Made by a program: the position numbers and the translations under genes. A DNA stretch of 64,000 nt, from contig CP073744.1 in the NCBI GenBank assembly GCA_024397955.1, positions 62,001-126,000 on the forward strand, written 5' to 3'. This DNA is from a bacterium SCSIO 12696 (GTDB lineage: Bacteria; Pseudomonadota; Gammaproteobacteria; Pseudomonadales; Porticoccaceae). This document shows, in pieces, positions 13,404-20,228 of this stretch (positions are counted from its first letter, which is position 1; every line of letters starts with the position of its first letter). The notes under the pieces were generated by a model. That model was not told where the DNA came from. It searched no databases and saw only the letters and a list, made by a program, of their open reading frames with translations.

Positions 13404-13622
13404 ATGAAAAAATCGGCATCGATATTAATTACTTTAATAGGGATTGGTCTGTGTTCTTGGGGTGGTAGTGTAGTGCTCTCCTCTGATTTTGATCTCGCTT
13501 CTAAGTGGAGTGCAGAGGGAAGAGACTTAAATGCAGCTTTAATTTTTCTAATTATCGGCATTTGCTGCATATTGTATGGCTTATTTGAAATCTTTATTTC
13601 TCGTAGTTCCAAAAGTCAATAA
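13404..13622 (+). CDS. Cassette 27: 72-residue membrane protein
   Basis: Two membrane helices (about residues 5-26 and 44-64) with a short hydrophilic loop between them and a basic tail (SRSSKSQ). Unknown function. Begins MKKSASILITLIGIG, so the first helix could also act as a signal peptide. AAAAAGG lies upstream of ATG 13404. Confidence 0.68.
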   Translation: MKKSASILITLIGIGLCSWGGSVVLSSDFDLASKWSAEGRDLNAALIFLIIGICCILYGLFEIFISRSSKSQ

Positions 13623-13646
13623 AGTGCTAAATTTTAAACTCTGGCC

Positions 13647-13706
13647 ATTTAACCAAGCAAAACACATGGACACCGCTCTGCGTCGCCCATGTTTGCGGCG
13701 TTATGT
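13647..13706 (+). repeat. attC: attC site 27 (60 bp)
   Basis: R'' ATTTAAC 13647-13653, R' GTTATGT 13700-13706. Short class of attC 15 and 20. Confidence 0.86.
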
Positions 13707-13782
13707 ATAGGGAGAGACGAATATCAAGCGTTTAATTGGTCAACAAATTGCTGCGTTATTAGGTGTTATTGTTGGTGTTTTC

Positions 13783-14124
13783 ATGGCGCCTGAAAAGCCG
13801 CTATACCCATTTGCGCCGACAGAGCTTGATTCGATTTTAATTCACTATGGAGAAGTAGAGTATTACTTTTCTATTGGTCTGATCGGATTTCTGATTTCTC
13901 TAATAGCAATGAGAATTACTCGTCAGAGTTTGGCTGTAGCTTTTATAGCTACACTGGTCTCGGGTGCAATATATGCGACACTTGAATCGCTTAGATTTGG
14001 CATATTTCCACATTATATTGATATGGCCAATATTTTGGCTTTTGTATTGGGCGCTCTTTGCGTCTGTGGTTTTTTCTCCCTTATCACCGAGCTAAGAAAG
14101 CATGCAAGCAGTAACAATAAATAA
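13783..14124 (+). CDS. Cassette 28: membrane protein, first helix upstream of the only ATG
   Basis: With ATG 13783 the product is 113 residues with three membrane helices (about residues 25-45, 50-68, 83-104). The frame is open further upstream to 13711, and the codons from ATC 13723 would add about 20 residues (a basic KR pair, then a hydrophobic stretch) that look like a lost N-terminal helix. GGAGAG at 13711-13716 is correctly spaced for ATC 13723. Either a non-standard start is used or the original ATG mutated. Function unknown. Confidence 0.65.
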   Translation: MAPEKPLYPFAPTELDSILIHYGEVEYYFSIGLIGFLISLIAMRITRQSLAVAFIATLVSGAIYATLESLRFGIFPHYIDMANILAFVLGALCVCGFFSLITELRKHASSNNK

Positions 14125-14178
14125 CAAGTCAAAGCACATGGACGCCGCTCCAGGTCGCCCATTTTTGCGGCGTTATGC
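14119..14178 (+). repeat. attC: attC site 28 (60 bp)
   Basis: R'' AAATAAC 14119-14125, R' GTTATGC 14172-14178. Short class, with ACATAAC expected at R''. Confidence 0.83.
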
Positions 14179-14195
14179 GCTATTGAGATCGAGCA

Positions 14196-14507
14196 ATGAG
14201 TGAAGGAATGAATGTAGATGTAATGTCCATACTTATAGAAAAGGACAAGGAAAGTGAGGATTATGTAGATTATTTCTATGCGTCCAATATCTACACAAAA
14301 GACCCTCGTGGCAATAGCAGAAATATATGTCTTGGAAACGTGCGTGGTTTGTTCAGAATTACAAAAGTTGATCTTGAAGCACATCTACTATTACCTATTG
14401 AGCATGACAGTAAAAACGGCTGTTTTCTTAAGGCATCAAGAAAAGTAATAAAGCAATTTAAGACAAATAATAAGTTTCCAAATAAAACGAGCTTTCAATC
14501 TGGATAA
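14196..14507 (+). CDS. Cassette 29: hypothetical 103-residue protein
   Basis: Soluble, with an acidic first third (EKDKESEDYVDYFY) and a basic last third (KASRKVIKQFKTNNK). No motif recognised. ATG 14196 is followed by another ATG at 14208, and either could start. The gene fills the cassette from the junction at 14172/14173 to the attC at 14511. Confidence 0.68.
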   Translation: MSEGMNVDVMSILIEKDKESEDYVDYFYASNIYTKDPRGNSRNICLGNVRGLFRITKVDLEAHLLLPIEHDSKNGCFLKASRKVIKQFKTNNKFPNKTSFQSG

Positions 14508-14510
14508 ATA

Positions 14511-14594
14511 GCGTAACAAGCGTATGTTAGCCGCTCTTGTGGGGCTGGGATAGTCTTCGCGTCGCTCAGCCCACCCCTAATACTGGCGTTATGT
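14511..14594 (+). repeat. attC: attC site 29 (84 bp)
   Basis: R'' GCGTAAC 14511-14517 (GCATAAC expected), R' GTTATGT 14588-14594. Diverged member of the attC 6 class. Confidence 0.84.
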
Positions 14595-14613
14595 TTACTA
14601 GAGCTAATTTGCA

Positions 14614-15003
14614 ATGAATAAAATAATACCTAAGTTACATTTAGTATGTGCACTTGTGGCATGTTCGATTGTCTTTGTGCTTGCTCTGCAATACTGGTAC
14701 TTCAATATATCTTCTATATCGCTCTTATTTTCTGAAAATATTGAAATAATAGTGAGGTTAATGCTAAGTGTAGTAGGCGTCGTGTTGTTTTTAAAGAGAA
14801 ACAAATTTTCCCAATGGTTGGGTGCTTTGTTATGCATATATTGGGCTATTGGTTATCTATTCATAATAGAGATGCAATTAGAGAATGATGGTGTTTTTTA
14901 TCAGTGGAACTGGATCGGCTTTTTAATGTTTGTATCATGTCTTATTGCTGTTTTGACCCTTTCATTTCCCAGCTGTAGAGCCTTATATGCAATAAAAAAA
15001 TAA
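14614..15003 (+). CDS. Cassette 30: four-helix membrane protein
   Basis: The 129-residue product has four hydrophobic helices (about residues 8-28, 45-61, 67-86, 99-118) with short loops. Function unknown. The stop codon coincides with the R'' box. Confidence 0.7.
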   Translation: MNKIIPKLHLVCALVACSIVFVLALQYWYFNISSISLLFSENIEIIVRLMLSVVGVVLFLKRNKFSQWLGALLCIYWAIGYLFIIEMQLENDGVFYQWNWIGFLMFVSCLIAVLTLSFPSCRALYAIKK

Positions 15004-15089
15004 CAAATGTGTTATGTTTTCCGAAAAAACTCGGCTGAGACTGGCATTACATTGGCGCTACATGCCAGCCCCATACACAAGCGTTAAGT
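14998..15089 (+). repeat. attC: attC site 30 (92 bp), atypical
   Basis: R'' AAATAAC 14998-15004, R' GTTAAGT 15083-15089. The internal TGGCATTACATTGGCGCTACATGCCA arms do not resemble the other classes. Confidence 0.8.
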
Positions 15090-15099
15090 GTCTCCATGC

Positions 15100-15399
15100 A
15101 TGATAGAAATTGTTAAAGAAGTTGGGCTATGGGCAGTACTTTTTATCGGTGCAGTAGTACTAATTGCTCGTGGTTCACAACTATTACTCATGGCCATTAT
15201 CGGCGACGATGGTTTTGATGAGTATATCTGCGCTAAATTATACAGAGACTCAGGCAATATATTTATTCGTGGTCTTGGAATAACTATGGAATACAGCTCA
15301 GAATTAATGCTGTCAATTATTAAGATATTTCCGCTTATTGTTGCTGCATTTTCATCCTTAATTTTGCTGTGGGCACTATATGCAATACAAAACACTTAA
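15100..15399 (+). CDS. Cassette 31: small membrane protein
   Basis: ATG 15100 (a GTG at 15088 touches the R' box) gives 99 residues with one hydrophobic helix near the start (about residues 7-35) and a second near the end (about 71-94). The acidic GDDGFDEYICAKLYRD loop lies between them. Not recognised. Confidence 0.68.
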   Translation: MIEIVKEVGLWAVLFIGAVVLIARGSQLLLMAIIGDDGFDEYICAKLYRDSGNIFIRGLGITMEYSSELMLSIIKIFPLIVAAFSSLILLWALYAIQNT

Positions 15400-15492
15400 C
15401 AAGTCGTTCAAGCACACTCCGGCCACAAAAGGTGTGGCCTCCACGGGACAGTCAACACTACGTTTCGGCTACCCCTTAGCAAGGCGTTAGGA
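15394..15492 (+). repeat. attC: attC site 31 (99 bp)
   Basis: R'' ACTTAAC 15394-15400, R' GTTAGGA 15486-15492. Long class, GGCCACAAAAGGTGTGGCC hairpin as in attC 3. Confidence 0.87.
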
Positions 15493-15505
15493 GTATAGAA
15501 GAAAA

Positions 15506-15811
15506 ATGGAATTGCTATTCGTCTTGACACTATTGTTCCCAGTGTTTTTGTTGTCTATTCAAATACCTCTGGTTATAAGTTATTTCGTAGTTCTAAAGCG
15601 AAACCAGTGGTTTAAATTAAAACAATTCATATTCATATCTGCTCCAATATCTATCCTTTGCGGTTGGGCGGCTATTCACTATTTTGTCAGTCCGCCTACC
15701 GCCAGAAGCGCTATTATCACTATCATATTTTTTGGTGTGTTTGGCGCTGTCAGTGGTTTGTTATGGTGGTATCTTTTAGTTAAACGGGGTTCACATAATG
15801 TTCACCCCTAA
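15506..15811 (+). CDS. Cassette 32 (last): small membrane protein
   Basis: The 101-residue product has three membrane helices (about residues 4-30, 42-62, 68-92) and a basic C-terminus. Unknown function. It opens at the junction 15486/15487 like a normal cassette, but no complete attC follows. CCCTAAT at 15806-15812 may be a remnant of the expected TCCTAAC R'' box. It marks the right end of the array. Confidence 0.68.
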   Translation: MELLFVLTLLFPVFLLSIQIPLVISYFVVLKRNQWFKLKQFIFISAPISILCGWAAIHYFVSPPTARSAIITIIFFGVFGAVSGLLWWYLLVKRGSHNVHP

Positions 15812-15862
15812 TAAGACCAACATGCTGGCGGAGTTTCATATAAAAGTCCCTACGGAGCGAAG

Positions 15863-16546
15863 GTGCACTTAAATAATTCAAGTCTTCACTGCTACATAAT
15901 GAAGCATATCGTTGACGAAGGAAAAGCACCTGAAATCGCCACTATGGCTATAGATTTTGGCGTGTCCACAGGCGATATGGTTCAAGCCCTTAAAGCACTT
16001 CAGGATTATCACGGAGTCGTTTTACACCCAGTGTCTTCGGAAGTTTGGGTAATGCACCCGTTTTCTACGGCGCCAACCAATTTCTGGATCAAGTCTGACA
16101 CTGAGAGCTGGTGGGGCAATTGCGCCTGGTGCTCGCTGGGAGCGGCTGCGTTACTTGATCGCGACTTAACGATAACGACAACGTTGGGTAGTGAGTCCAA
16201 ACAGGTGGTCATTGAAGTAAAGGGCGGTCAAATAACTCAGCAAAACCTGTTTATCCACTTTCCAGTTCCAATGATTAAGGCGTGGGAGAATGTCGCTTAC
16301 ACGTGCAGCACTATGCTTATGTTCGAGTCAGAGTCTGATATTGATGATTGGTGTGAACGTCACGGCATCGCCAAAGGCGATGTTCAACCAATAAACAAAA
16401 TATGGGAATTTTCCAAGGTGTGGTACGGAAGCCACCTAAACCCTGATTGGGTTAAGTGGTCGGTGGATGAAGCAAAAGAAATATTTGCACAATTTAAACT
16501 CGACCATTCAATATGGAATATGCCGTCTGATGCTGGCAGGTTTTAA
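15863..16546 (+). CDS. Alkylmercury lyase (MerB)-like protein lacking the catalytic Asp
   Basis: The 227-residue protein has a winged-helix-like N-terminal part and a C-terminal MerB-like domain. The paired cysteines of organomercurial lyase are both present, the first in WGNCAWCSLG and the second in AYTCSTMLMF, matching Cys96 and Cys159 of E. coli MerB. The aspartate that follows the first cysteine in MerB (CALD) is glycine here (CSLG). No merR, merA or merT is nearby. It may bind soft metals or have a different reaction. GTG 15863 follows GGAGCGAAG. ATG 15900 is an alternative. Confidence 0.8.
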   Translation: MHLNNSSLHCYIMKHIVDEGKAPEIATMAIDFGVSTGDMVQALKALQDYHGVVLHPVSSEVWVMHPFSTAPTNFWIKSDTESWWGNCAWCSLGAAALLDRDLTITTTLGSESKQVVIEVKGGQITQQNLFIHFPVPMIKAWENVAYTCSTMLMFESESDIDDWCERHGIAKGDVQPINKIWEFSKVWYGSHLNPDWVKWSVDEAKEIFAQFKLDHSIWNMPSDAGRF

Positions 16547-16591
16547 TGCTAGCTGGAGATTGTTCCTGTAAAACGTTCATAAACCTTTGGA

Positions 16592-17356
16592 ATGCATGTG
16601 AAAGTCTCGTCCTTGCTTAAGAAAATCGAGGAGCTTCAAGGTGATACGCCTTGGGGGCATGTTCTGGATGCCGGTACAGGGCCGAAATCCCTTTCTTGGA
16701 TTAGTCGGCTTCCGAGTCAAAGTTGGACAGCTGTGACCGCTCAGTCTTCCATGGTTGAAAGTGCCCGCGGTGCTTTGCAAGTGCCCCCTCGAGAAACGGA
16801 TCGGATTGTCCTTGGTAACTGGGTTGATGGCTCGCTCCTTGAAGGGGAACGGTTCGATACGGTGCTTTTGGATTATTTTATTGGATCCATCGATGCGTTT
16901 GCGCCGTACTCTCAGGAAGCTCTGCTTCATCGTATTGCTGCGAGTGTACGCGGCACGCTGTATATCACCGGTCTTGAACCCTATGTCCCCGTCGTAGTTG
17001 ACGAAGAAGTTGGCTCTTTTGTGGGTGATTTGGCTCGGCTTCGGGATGCTTGTATGCTGCTGGCTCGGGATCGCCCGTATAGAGAGTACCCGTCTTCGTG
17101 GGTTGCGGCGCAGCTTCGCCAGATTGGCTTCACAGTGACTCATACCAAGTACTTTTCTATTCGCTACCGTCACCGATTTCTCTCCAGTCAGCTGCAGATC
17201 TGCGAGGATCGTGTAACGCGTTTCACCGATCCCGATCTGGCAGCGGCCATGGGTAAACACATCGCTCAAATGCGCCACAGAGGTGAGCTGCTTATTGAGC
17301 GCAACGATGGATTACGTTACGGCCGAGATTATCTGATACGGGCTGTTCCCGGTTAA
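16592..17356 (+). CDS. Class I SAM-dependent methyltransferase
   Basis: The 254-residue protein has motif I HVLDAGTGPKSL (about residues 23-34), followed by an acidic end of the second strand and FDTVLLDYFIGSID (about 90-103) in motif IV position, the usual Rossmann layout for binding S-adenosylmethionine. The C-terminal region (residues 150-254) is more divergent and probably holds the substrate site. The gene is followed closely by a cupin gene (13 bases), suggesting co-transcription. Substrate not predictable. Confidence 0.82.
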   Translation: MHVKVSSLLKKIEELQGDTPWGHVLDAGTGPKSLSWISRLPSQSWTAVTAQSSMVESARGALQVPPRETDRIVLGNWVDGSLLEGERFDTVLLDYFIGSIDAFAPYSQEALLHRIAASVRGTLYITGLEPYVPVVVDEEVGSFVGDLARLRDACMLLARDRPYREYPSSWVAAQLRQIGFTVTHTKYFSIRYRHRFLSSQLQICEDRVTRFTDPDLAAAMGKHIAQMRHRGELLIERNDGLRYGRDYLIRAVPG

Positions 17357-17369
17357 TAGGGGGTAAAAA

Positions 17370-17714
17370 GTGATTATTAACTACCAAGAATACCAAGATC
17401 AGCTTCCGCTTCCTGCGACCGACAAATGGAAAGAAGGGGTCTGGGATATGGAGGCGTTCAAAAATGGCAGTATGTCTCTCATCTACTTCGCCCCACAAGG
17501 TAATGACTATCAAACGCCACATGATCAGGATGAGCTGTATATTGTTCTTGAGGGCAGTGGAAAGATCGAAATAGACGGTGTTGTCGCCTGTTTTGAAAAA
17601 GGGTCTTCGATCTTTGTGGCTGCAGGGCAAGAACATAGGTTCTTGGGCGAGCTCTCTGGCTTAAAAATGTGGGCAATATTTTGGGGGCCGAAAGGTGGTG
17701 AGTCCGATGCCTAG
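17370..17714 (+). CDS. Small cupin-domain protein
   Basis: Starts with GTG 17370 after AGGGGG. The single-domain, 114-residue cupin has motif 1 H-x3-DELYIVLEGSGKIEIDG (about residues 50-68) and motif 2 GSSIFVAAGQEHRF (about 77-90). His50, the acidic pair and His89 would ligate a metal. The role is probably a small-molecule isomerase, oxygenase or sensor, not determinable from sequence. It overlaps the next small ORF by eight bases. Confidence 0.85.
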   Translation: MIINYQEYQDQLPLPATDKWKEGVWDMEAFKNGSMSLIYFAPQGNDYQTPHDQDELYIVLEGSGKIEIDGVVACFEKGSSIFVAAGQEHRFLGELSGLKMWAIFWGPKGGESDA

Positions 17715-17814
17715 CAACCATTTTGAACCTCACCAGGCTTTGGGCATCTATTTAGGTTGTGATGGGGCCGCTGTTCCAGCGCCTCCTGCCTTTTTAGCCG
17801 GATTGAGGGAGTGA
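17707..17814 (+). CDS. Possible 35-residue small ORF between cupin and cytochrome genes
   Basis: An ATG at 17707 overlaps the cupin stop and opens a 35-codon frame (MPSNHFEPHQ...AGLRE) ending at 17814, five bases before the cytochrome start. A GGTGGTGAG ribosome-like site precedes it, and the overlapping layout suggests translational coupling. It includes a single Cys and several His. Short length makes it uncertain. Confidence 0.35.
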   Translation: MPSNHFEPHQALGIYLGCDGAAVPAPPAFLAGLRE

Positions 17815-17819
17815 TAACT

Positions 17820-18323
17820 ATGAGACTGTTTGTCGCCTTTGTGTTGTTTGCCGTAATGCCATTATTGTCAGTGGCTGAAAACCGAGTTGCTCTACCCAGC
17901 GACTACCGCGAGAGTTTTGTCGAATATCTATCTTTGGATCGAGTTCAAAACCTCGATCAGTTTATGCGCTTGTTTGCGAACGACATCGCTATGCAAGGGC
18001 GAGATGAGAACGGTTTACTGCCCGATGGGGCGGTTATTGTTGCCGAAGTTTATTCTGTGCAAAAGAATGAGGATGGCACGGTAAAAACCAGTGAATTGGG
18101 TCGTAGAATTAAGGATCAGTTAATTTCCATCGCAGTGATGGAAAAGCAGGCTGAGTTTGGTCAGTCGCCCAGCTCCGTTATTAAAACCGGTAACTGGGAT
18201 TTCGGGTCCTACAAGCCCAATGGTGAGGCCGCAGCAAAAAATCTGAACGAATGCCGGGCCTGCCACGCGCCTCTAAAAGAGAAGGATTTTATGTTTTCCA
18301 TTGAGCACCTTCCGGGCAAATAA
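17820..18323 (+). CDS. Cytochrome P460-family periplasmic protein
   Basis: ATG 17820 gives 167 residues with a signal peptide (residues 1-20, cleavage near VAE). The C-terminal CRACHAP motif (CxxCH heme c attachment) followed by DFMFSIEHL is the hallmark of the cytochrome P460/cytochrome c-prime-beta family. The heme lysine crosslink is a family feature that I cannot confirm here. Members include hydroxylamine-oxidising P460 and NO-binding forms. A single-heme periplasmic protein is the safe call. The next gene starts 46 bases downstream. Confidence 0.85.
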   Translation: MRLFVAFVLFAVMPLLSVAENRVALPSDYRESFVEYLSLDRVQNLDQFMRLFANDIAMQGRDENGLLPDGAVIVAEVYSVQKNEDGTVKTSELGRRIKDQLISIAVMEKQAEFGQSPSSVIKTGNWDFGSYKPNGEAAAKNLNECRACHAPLKEKDFMFSIEHLPGK

Positions 18324-18369
18324 TGGTTAGAAGCCAATATTCGTTGCCTTACTTGGGGCCACTCATAGC

Positions 18370-18777
18370 ATGACAACTGTCTTTTTCTATGGCTTGTTTA
18401 TGGATGAACATCTTTTGAAGCAGAAGGGGCTTAACCCCGAAAGCATCCGGCTTGCTTGCTTGGACGGTTATCAATTACGGATTGGGGAGCGAGCCACATT
18501 GGTGCCACACCGAGGCATGAGCTCTTATGGGGCGGTTATGAGGTTGAGCCAGCGGGAGCTGGAACAGCTCTACAGCAGTGATGGCGTTGAGGACTATGTA
18601 CCAGATTCTGTGCAAGTGCGTGTAATCAACGATGAGCTCGTTGACGCCGTTACTTATGTGTTGCCCATAGAACGAATATTGGGCAGTAACAGTGAATACG
18701 CAGTAAAGCTCGCCCACACGGCCGAGGCGCTGGGGCTTCCAAGTGCCTACGTTGATGAGATAAAGGGTTGGACCTGA
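18370..18777 (+). CDS. Gamma-glutamylcyclotransferase-like protein
   Basis: The 135-residue protein begins with VFFYGLFMDEHLL, the YGxL-type N-terminal motif of the GGCT/AIG2 fold, followed by a beta-barrel core (GAVMRLSQRELEQLYSSDGVEDY). The typical catalytic Glu lies in a later strand in this family; the segment around residues 75-80 is consistent but not decisive. It is immediately followed by a cupin gene with no gap. Confidence 0.8.
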   Translation: MTTVFFYGLFMDEHLLKQKGLNPESIRLACLDGYQLRIGERATLVPHRGMSSYGAVMRLSQRELEQLYSSDGVEDYVPDSVQVRVINDELVDAVTYVLPIERILGSNSEYAVKLAHTAEALGLPSAYVDEIKGWT

Positions 18778-19170
18778 ATGGCCAGTAAAAGCCACGGTAG
18801 TGCTATATCTAAAATTGACCTGCACGAGAAACTGGCTCTTTTCGATGACTTGTGGTCACCCAGGATCGTCGCTCAAAGTAACGGCCAGTTGGTAAAGCTG
18901 GCAAAAGGCAGCGGTGAACTGGTGTGGCATGTTCACGAGCAGGAAGATGAGTTATTTCTGGTGTTGAAGGGGCAGTTGACCATCAAACTTCGTGATGGGG
19001 AGGTCGTATTGCTGCCCGGTGATTTGTTCGTTGTCCCTAAGGGGGTGGAGCACTGCCCGGTTGCTGAACCTGATACCCATTTTATGCTGATTGAGCCAAA
19101 AACGACGCAGCACACGGGTCGTCAACAGGTGGAGCAAACGGTTGCTGTGGATCAGCAACCCTGGATTTAG
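18778..19170 (+). CDS. Cupin-domain protein
   Basis: The start codon is adjacent to the stop of the previous gene, so the two are co-transcribed. The 130-residue single cupin carries WHVHEQEDELFLVLKGQLTIKL (His, His, Glu metal ligands about residues 43-51) and GDLFVVPKGVEHCP (His about 87). This HxH...E...H set fits a metal-binding cupin such as a mannose-6-phosphate isomerase-like or dioxygenase-like small protein. Specific reaction unknown. Confidence 0.86.
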   Translation: MASKSHGSAISKIDLHEKLALFDDLWSPRIVAQSNGQLVKLAKGSGELVWHVHEQEDELFLVLKGQLTIKLRDGEVVLLPGDLFVVPKGVEHCPVAEPDTHFMLIEPKTTQHTGRQQVEQTVAVDQQPWI

Positions 19171-19229
19171 CCTGCCTTTAAAAGTGGCTTTCTAACGGAC
19201 AGCTAACCGAGGTGCATTGCAGGGATTGC

Positions 19230-20228
19230 CTATTGGCTCAGGTCGACAAGGGTTCGGCCTTGCACTTTGCCTTGCAGTATCCAATTTATGTGTTGTTCCA
19301 AGTCCGACAGTGGTACTCGCTGACACAGGCTCATTATTGAATCCGGCTTCCACTCCGCAGATAACAGTTGCCAGATGGCTTTGCGCAAATGCATAGGGCA
19401 ATCTTGCGAATCGATACCTATCAGGGAAATACCTCGTAAAATAAACGGGAATACAGTCAGCGACAGGTTGGGAGAAGCGGCTAACCCGCAACAGGTAATA
19501 ATGCCGTTGGCTTTAAGCGACTTAATCAAGTTTTCCAAAATCGGGCCACCGACAGTATCAATGGCCCCGGCAAAGCGGGCCTTCAGCATTGGGCGGGCGT
19601 CTTCATCGCTCAATTCCTCACGAGGGATCACTTCGCTGGCCCCAAGTTGCTTGAGGAATTCGCCACTTTTCCCTGAGATAGCCGTTACCTGGTAACCCAG
19701 TTTCGCCAATATGGCTACGGCCAGTGAACCAACCCCACCGCTGGCGCCAGACACGGCGATAGCGCCGTCTTGTGGTGTCAGGGTGCTGGTGATGTGGCGC
19801 ACACACATGCCAGCAGTCAGGCCAGCAGTGCCCAATACCATGGCCTCCTTGGCATCGAGTTCATTGGGCAGTGGCAGTGCCCAAGAAGCAGGTACGCGAA
19901 TGTATTCGCCAAAGCCGCCATCGGTTTCCATGCCCAGGTCGTAGCTGGTGACTATAACCGCGTCGCCGCTGGTAAATCGGTTGCTGTCGCTTTGTTCCAC
20001 AACACCGACGGCATCAATGCCGGGCACATGGGGGTAGTTACGGGTAACGCCCTTGTTACCGGTGGCCGACAGGGCGTCTTTGTAGTTCAAAGAAGAGTAA
20101 TTGACTCGTACCAGCAGTTCGTCGTTCAGCGGCTCGGCCATTAACGTTTGCAGCGAGCGCTGCTGTATCGAACGAACAAAGTGGCCATTTTTTTCTTCAA
20201 CCACCAAGGCACGGTAGGTGTCGGCCAT
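19230..20228 (-). CDS. acuI: Acrylyl-CoA reductase (AcuI/YhdH-type quinone oxidoreductase)
   Basis: The 332-residue protein is a full-length zinc-independent MDR-family enzyme. It has NYSSLNYKDALSATG near the start, PHVPGIDAVGVV, then the Rossmann GASGGVGSLAVAILAKLGY (about residues 155-173). This set defines the YhdH/AcuI subgroup, which reduces acryloyl-CoA to propionyl-CoA with NADPH. Its ATG overlaps the stop of metG by one base (TAATG), so the genes are probably translationally coupled. The pairing is unusual but has no obvious pathway meaning. Confidence 0.92.
   Translation of the reverse strand: MADTYRALVVEEKNGHFVRSIQQRSLQTLMAEPLNDELLVRVNYSSLNYKDALSATGNKGVTRNYPHVPGIDAVGVVEQSDSNRFTSGDAVIVTSYDLGMETDGGFGEYIRVPASWALPLPNELDAKEAMVLGTAGLTAGMCVRHITSTLTPQDGAIAVSGASGGVGSLAVAILAKLGYQVTAISGKSGEFLKQLGASEVIPREELSDEDARPMLKARFAGAIDTVGGPILENLIKSLKANGIITCCGLAASPNLSLTVFPFILRGISLIGIDSQDCPMHLRKAIWQLLSAEWKPDSIMSLCQRVPLSDLEQHINWILQGKVQGRTLVDLSQ

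Larger units (their letters stand above)
1..15812 (+). mobile_element. Chromosomal integron: intI start, attI and 32-cassette array
   Basis: The stretch has the classical integron layout: a divergent intI, an attI junction at 396/397, and successive short units each ending in an imperfect palindrome bounded by an RYYYAAC-like R'' box and a GTTRRRY-like R' box. In most units the first bases after the crossover (for example TTATGA) are the reverse complement of that unit's own R'' box (TCATAAC), which is the expected signature of circular cassettes inserted by an integrase. All ORFs point away from intI. The right end decays near 15812, where no full attC is found. The cassettes are more A+T rich than the genes to the right. 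Confidence 0.96.

Noticed and set aside
806..15492. Regularly spaced palindromes as a CRISPR array
   Set aside because: Repeat units differ in sequence and length, spacers are ORF-sized, and each palindrome carries integron R'' and R' boxes.
1..15812. A toxin-antitoxin module among the cassettes
   Set aside because: Each cassette has at most one ORF and none shows RelE, ParE, HigB, CcdB or similar features that I can recognise.
15863..16546. A mercury-resistance operon
   Set aside because: Only a MerB-like gene with a replaced catalytic residue is present; no merR, merT, merP or merA.
16577..17278. Minus-strand 233-codon frame
   Set aside because: Lies opposite the methyltransferase, has no recognisable domain and basic low-quality composition.
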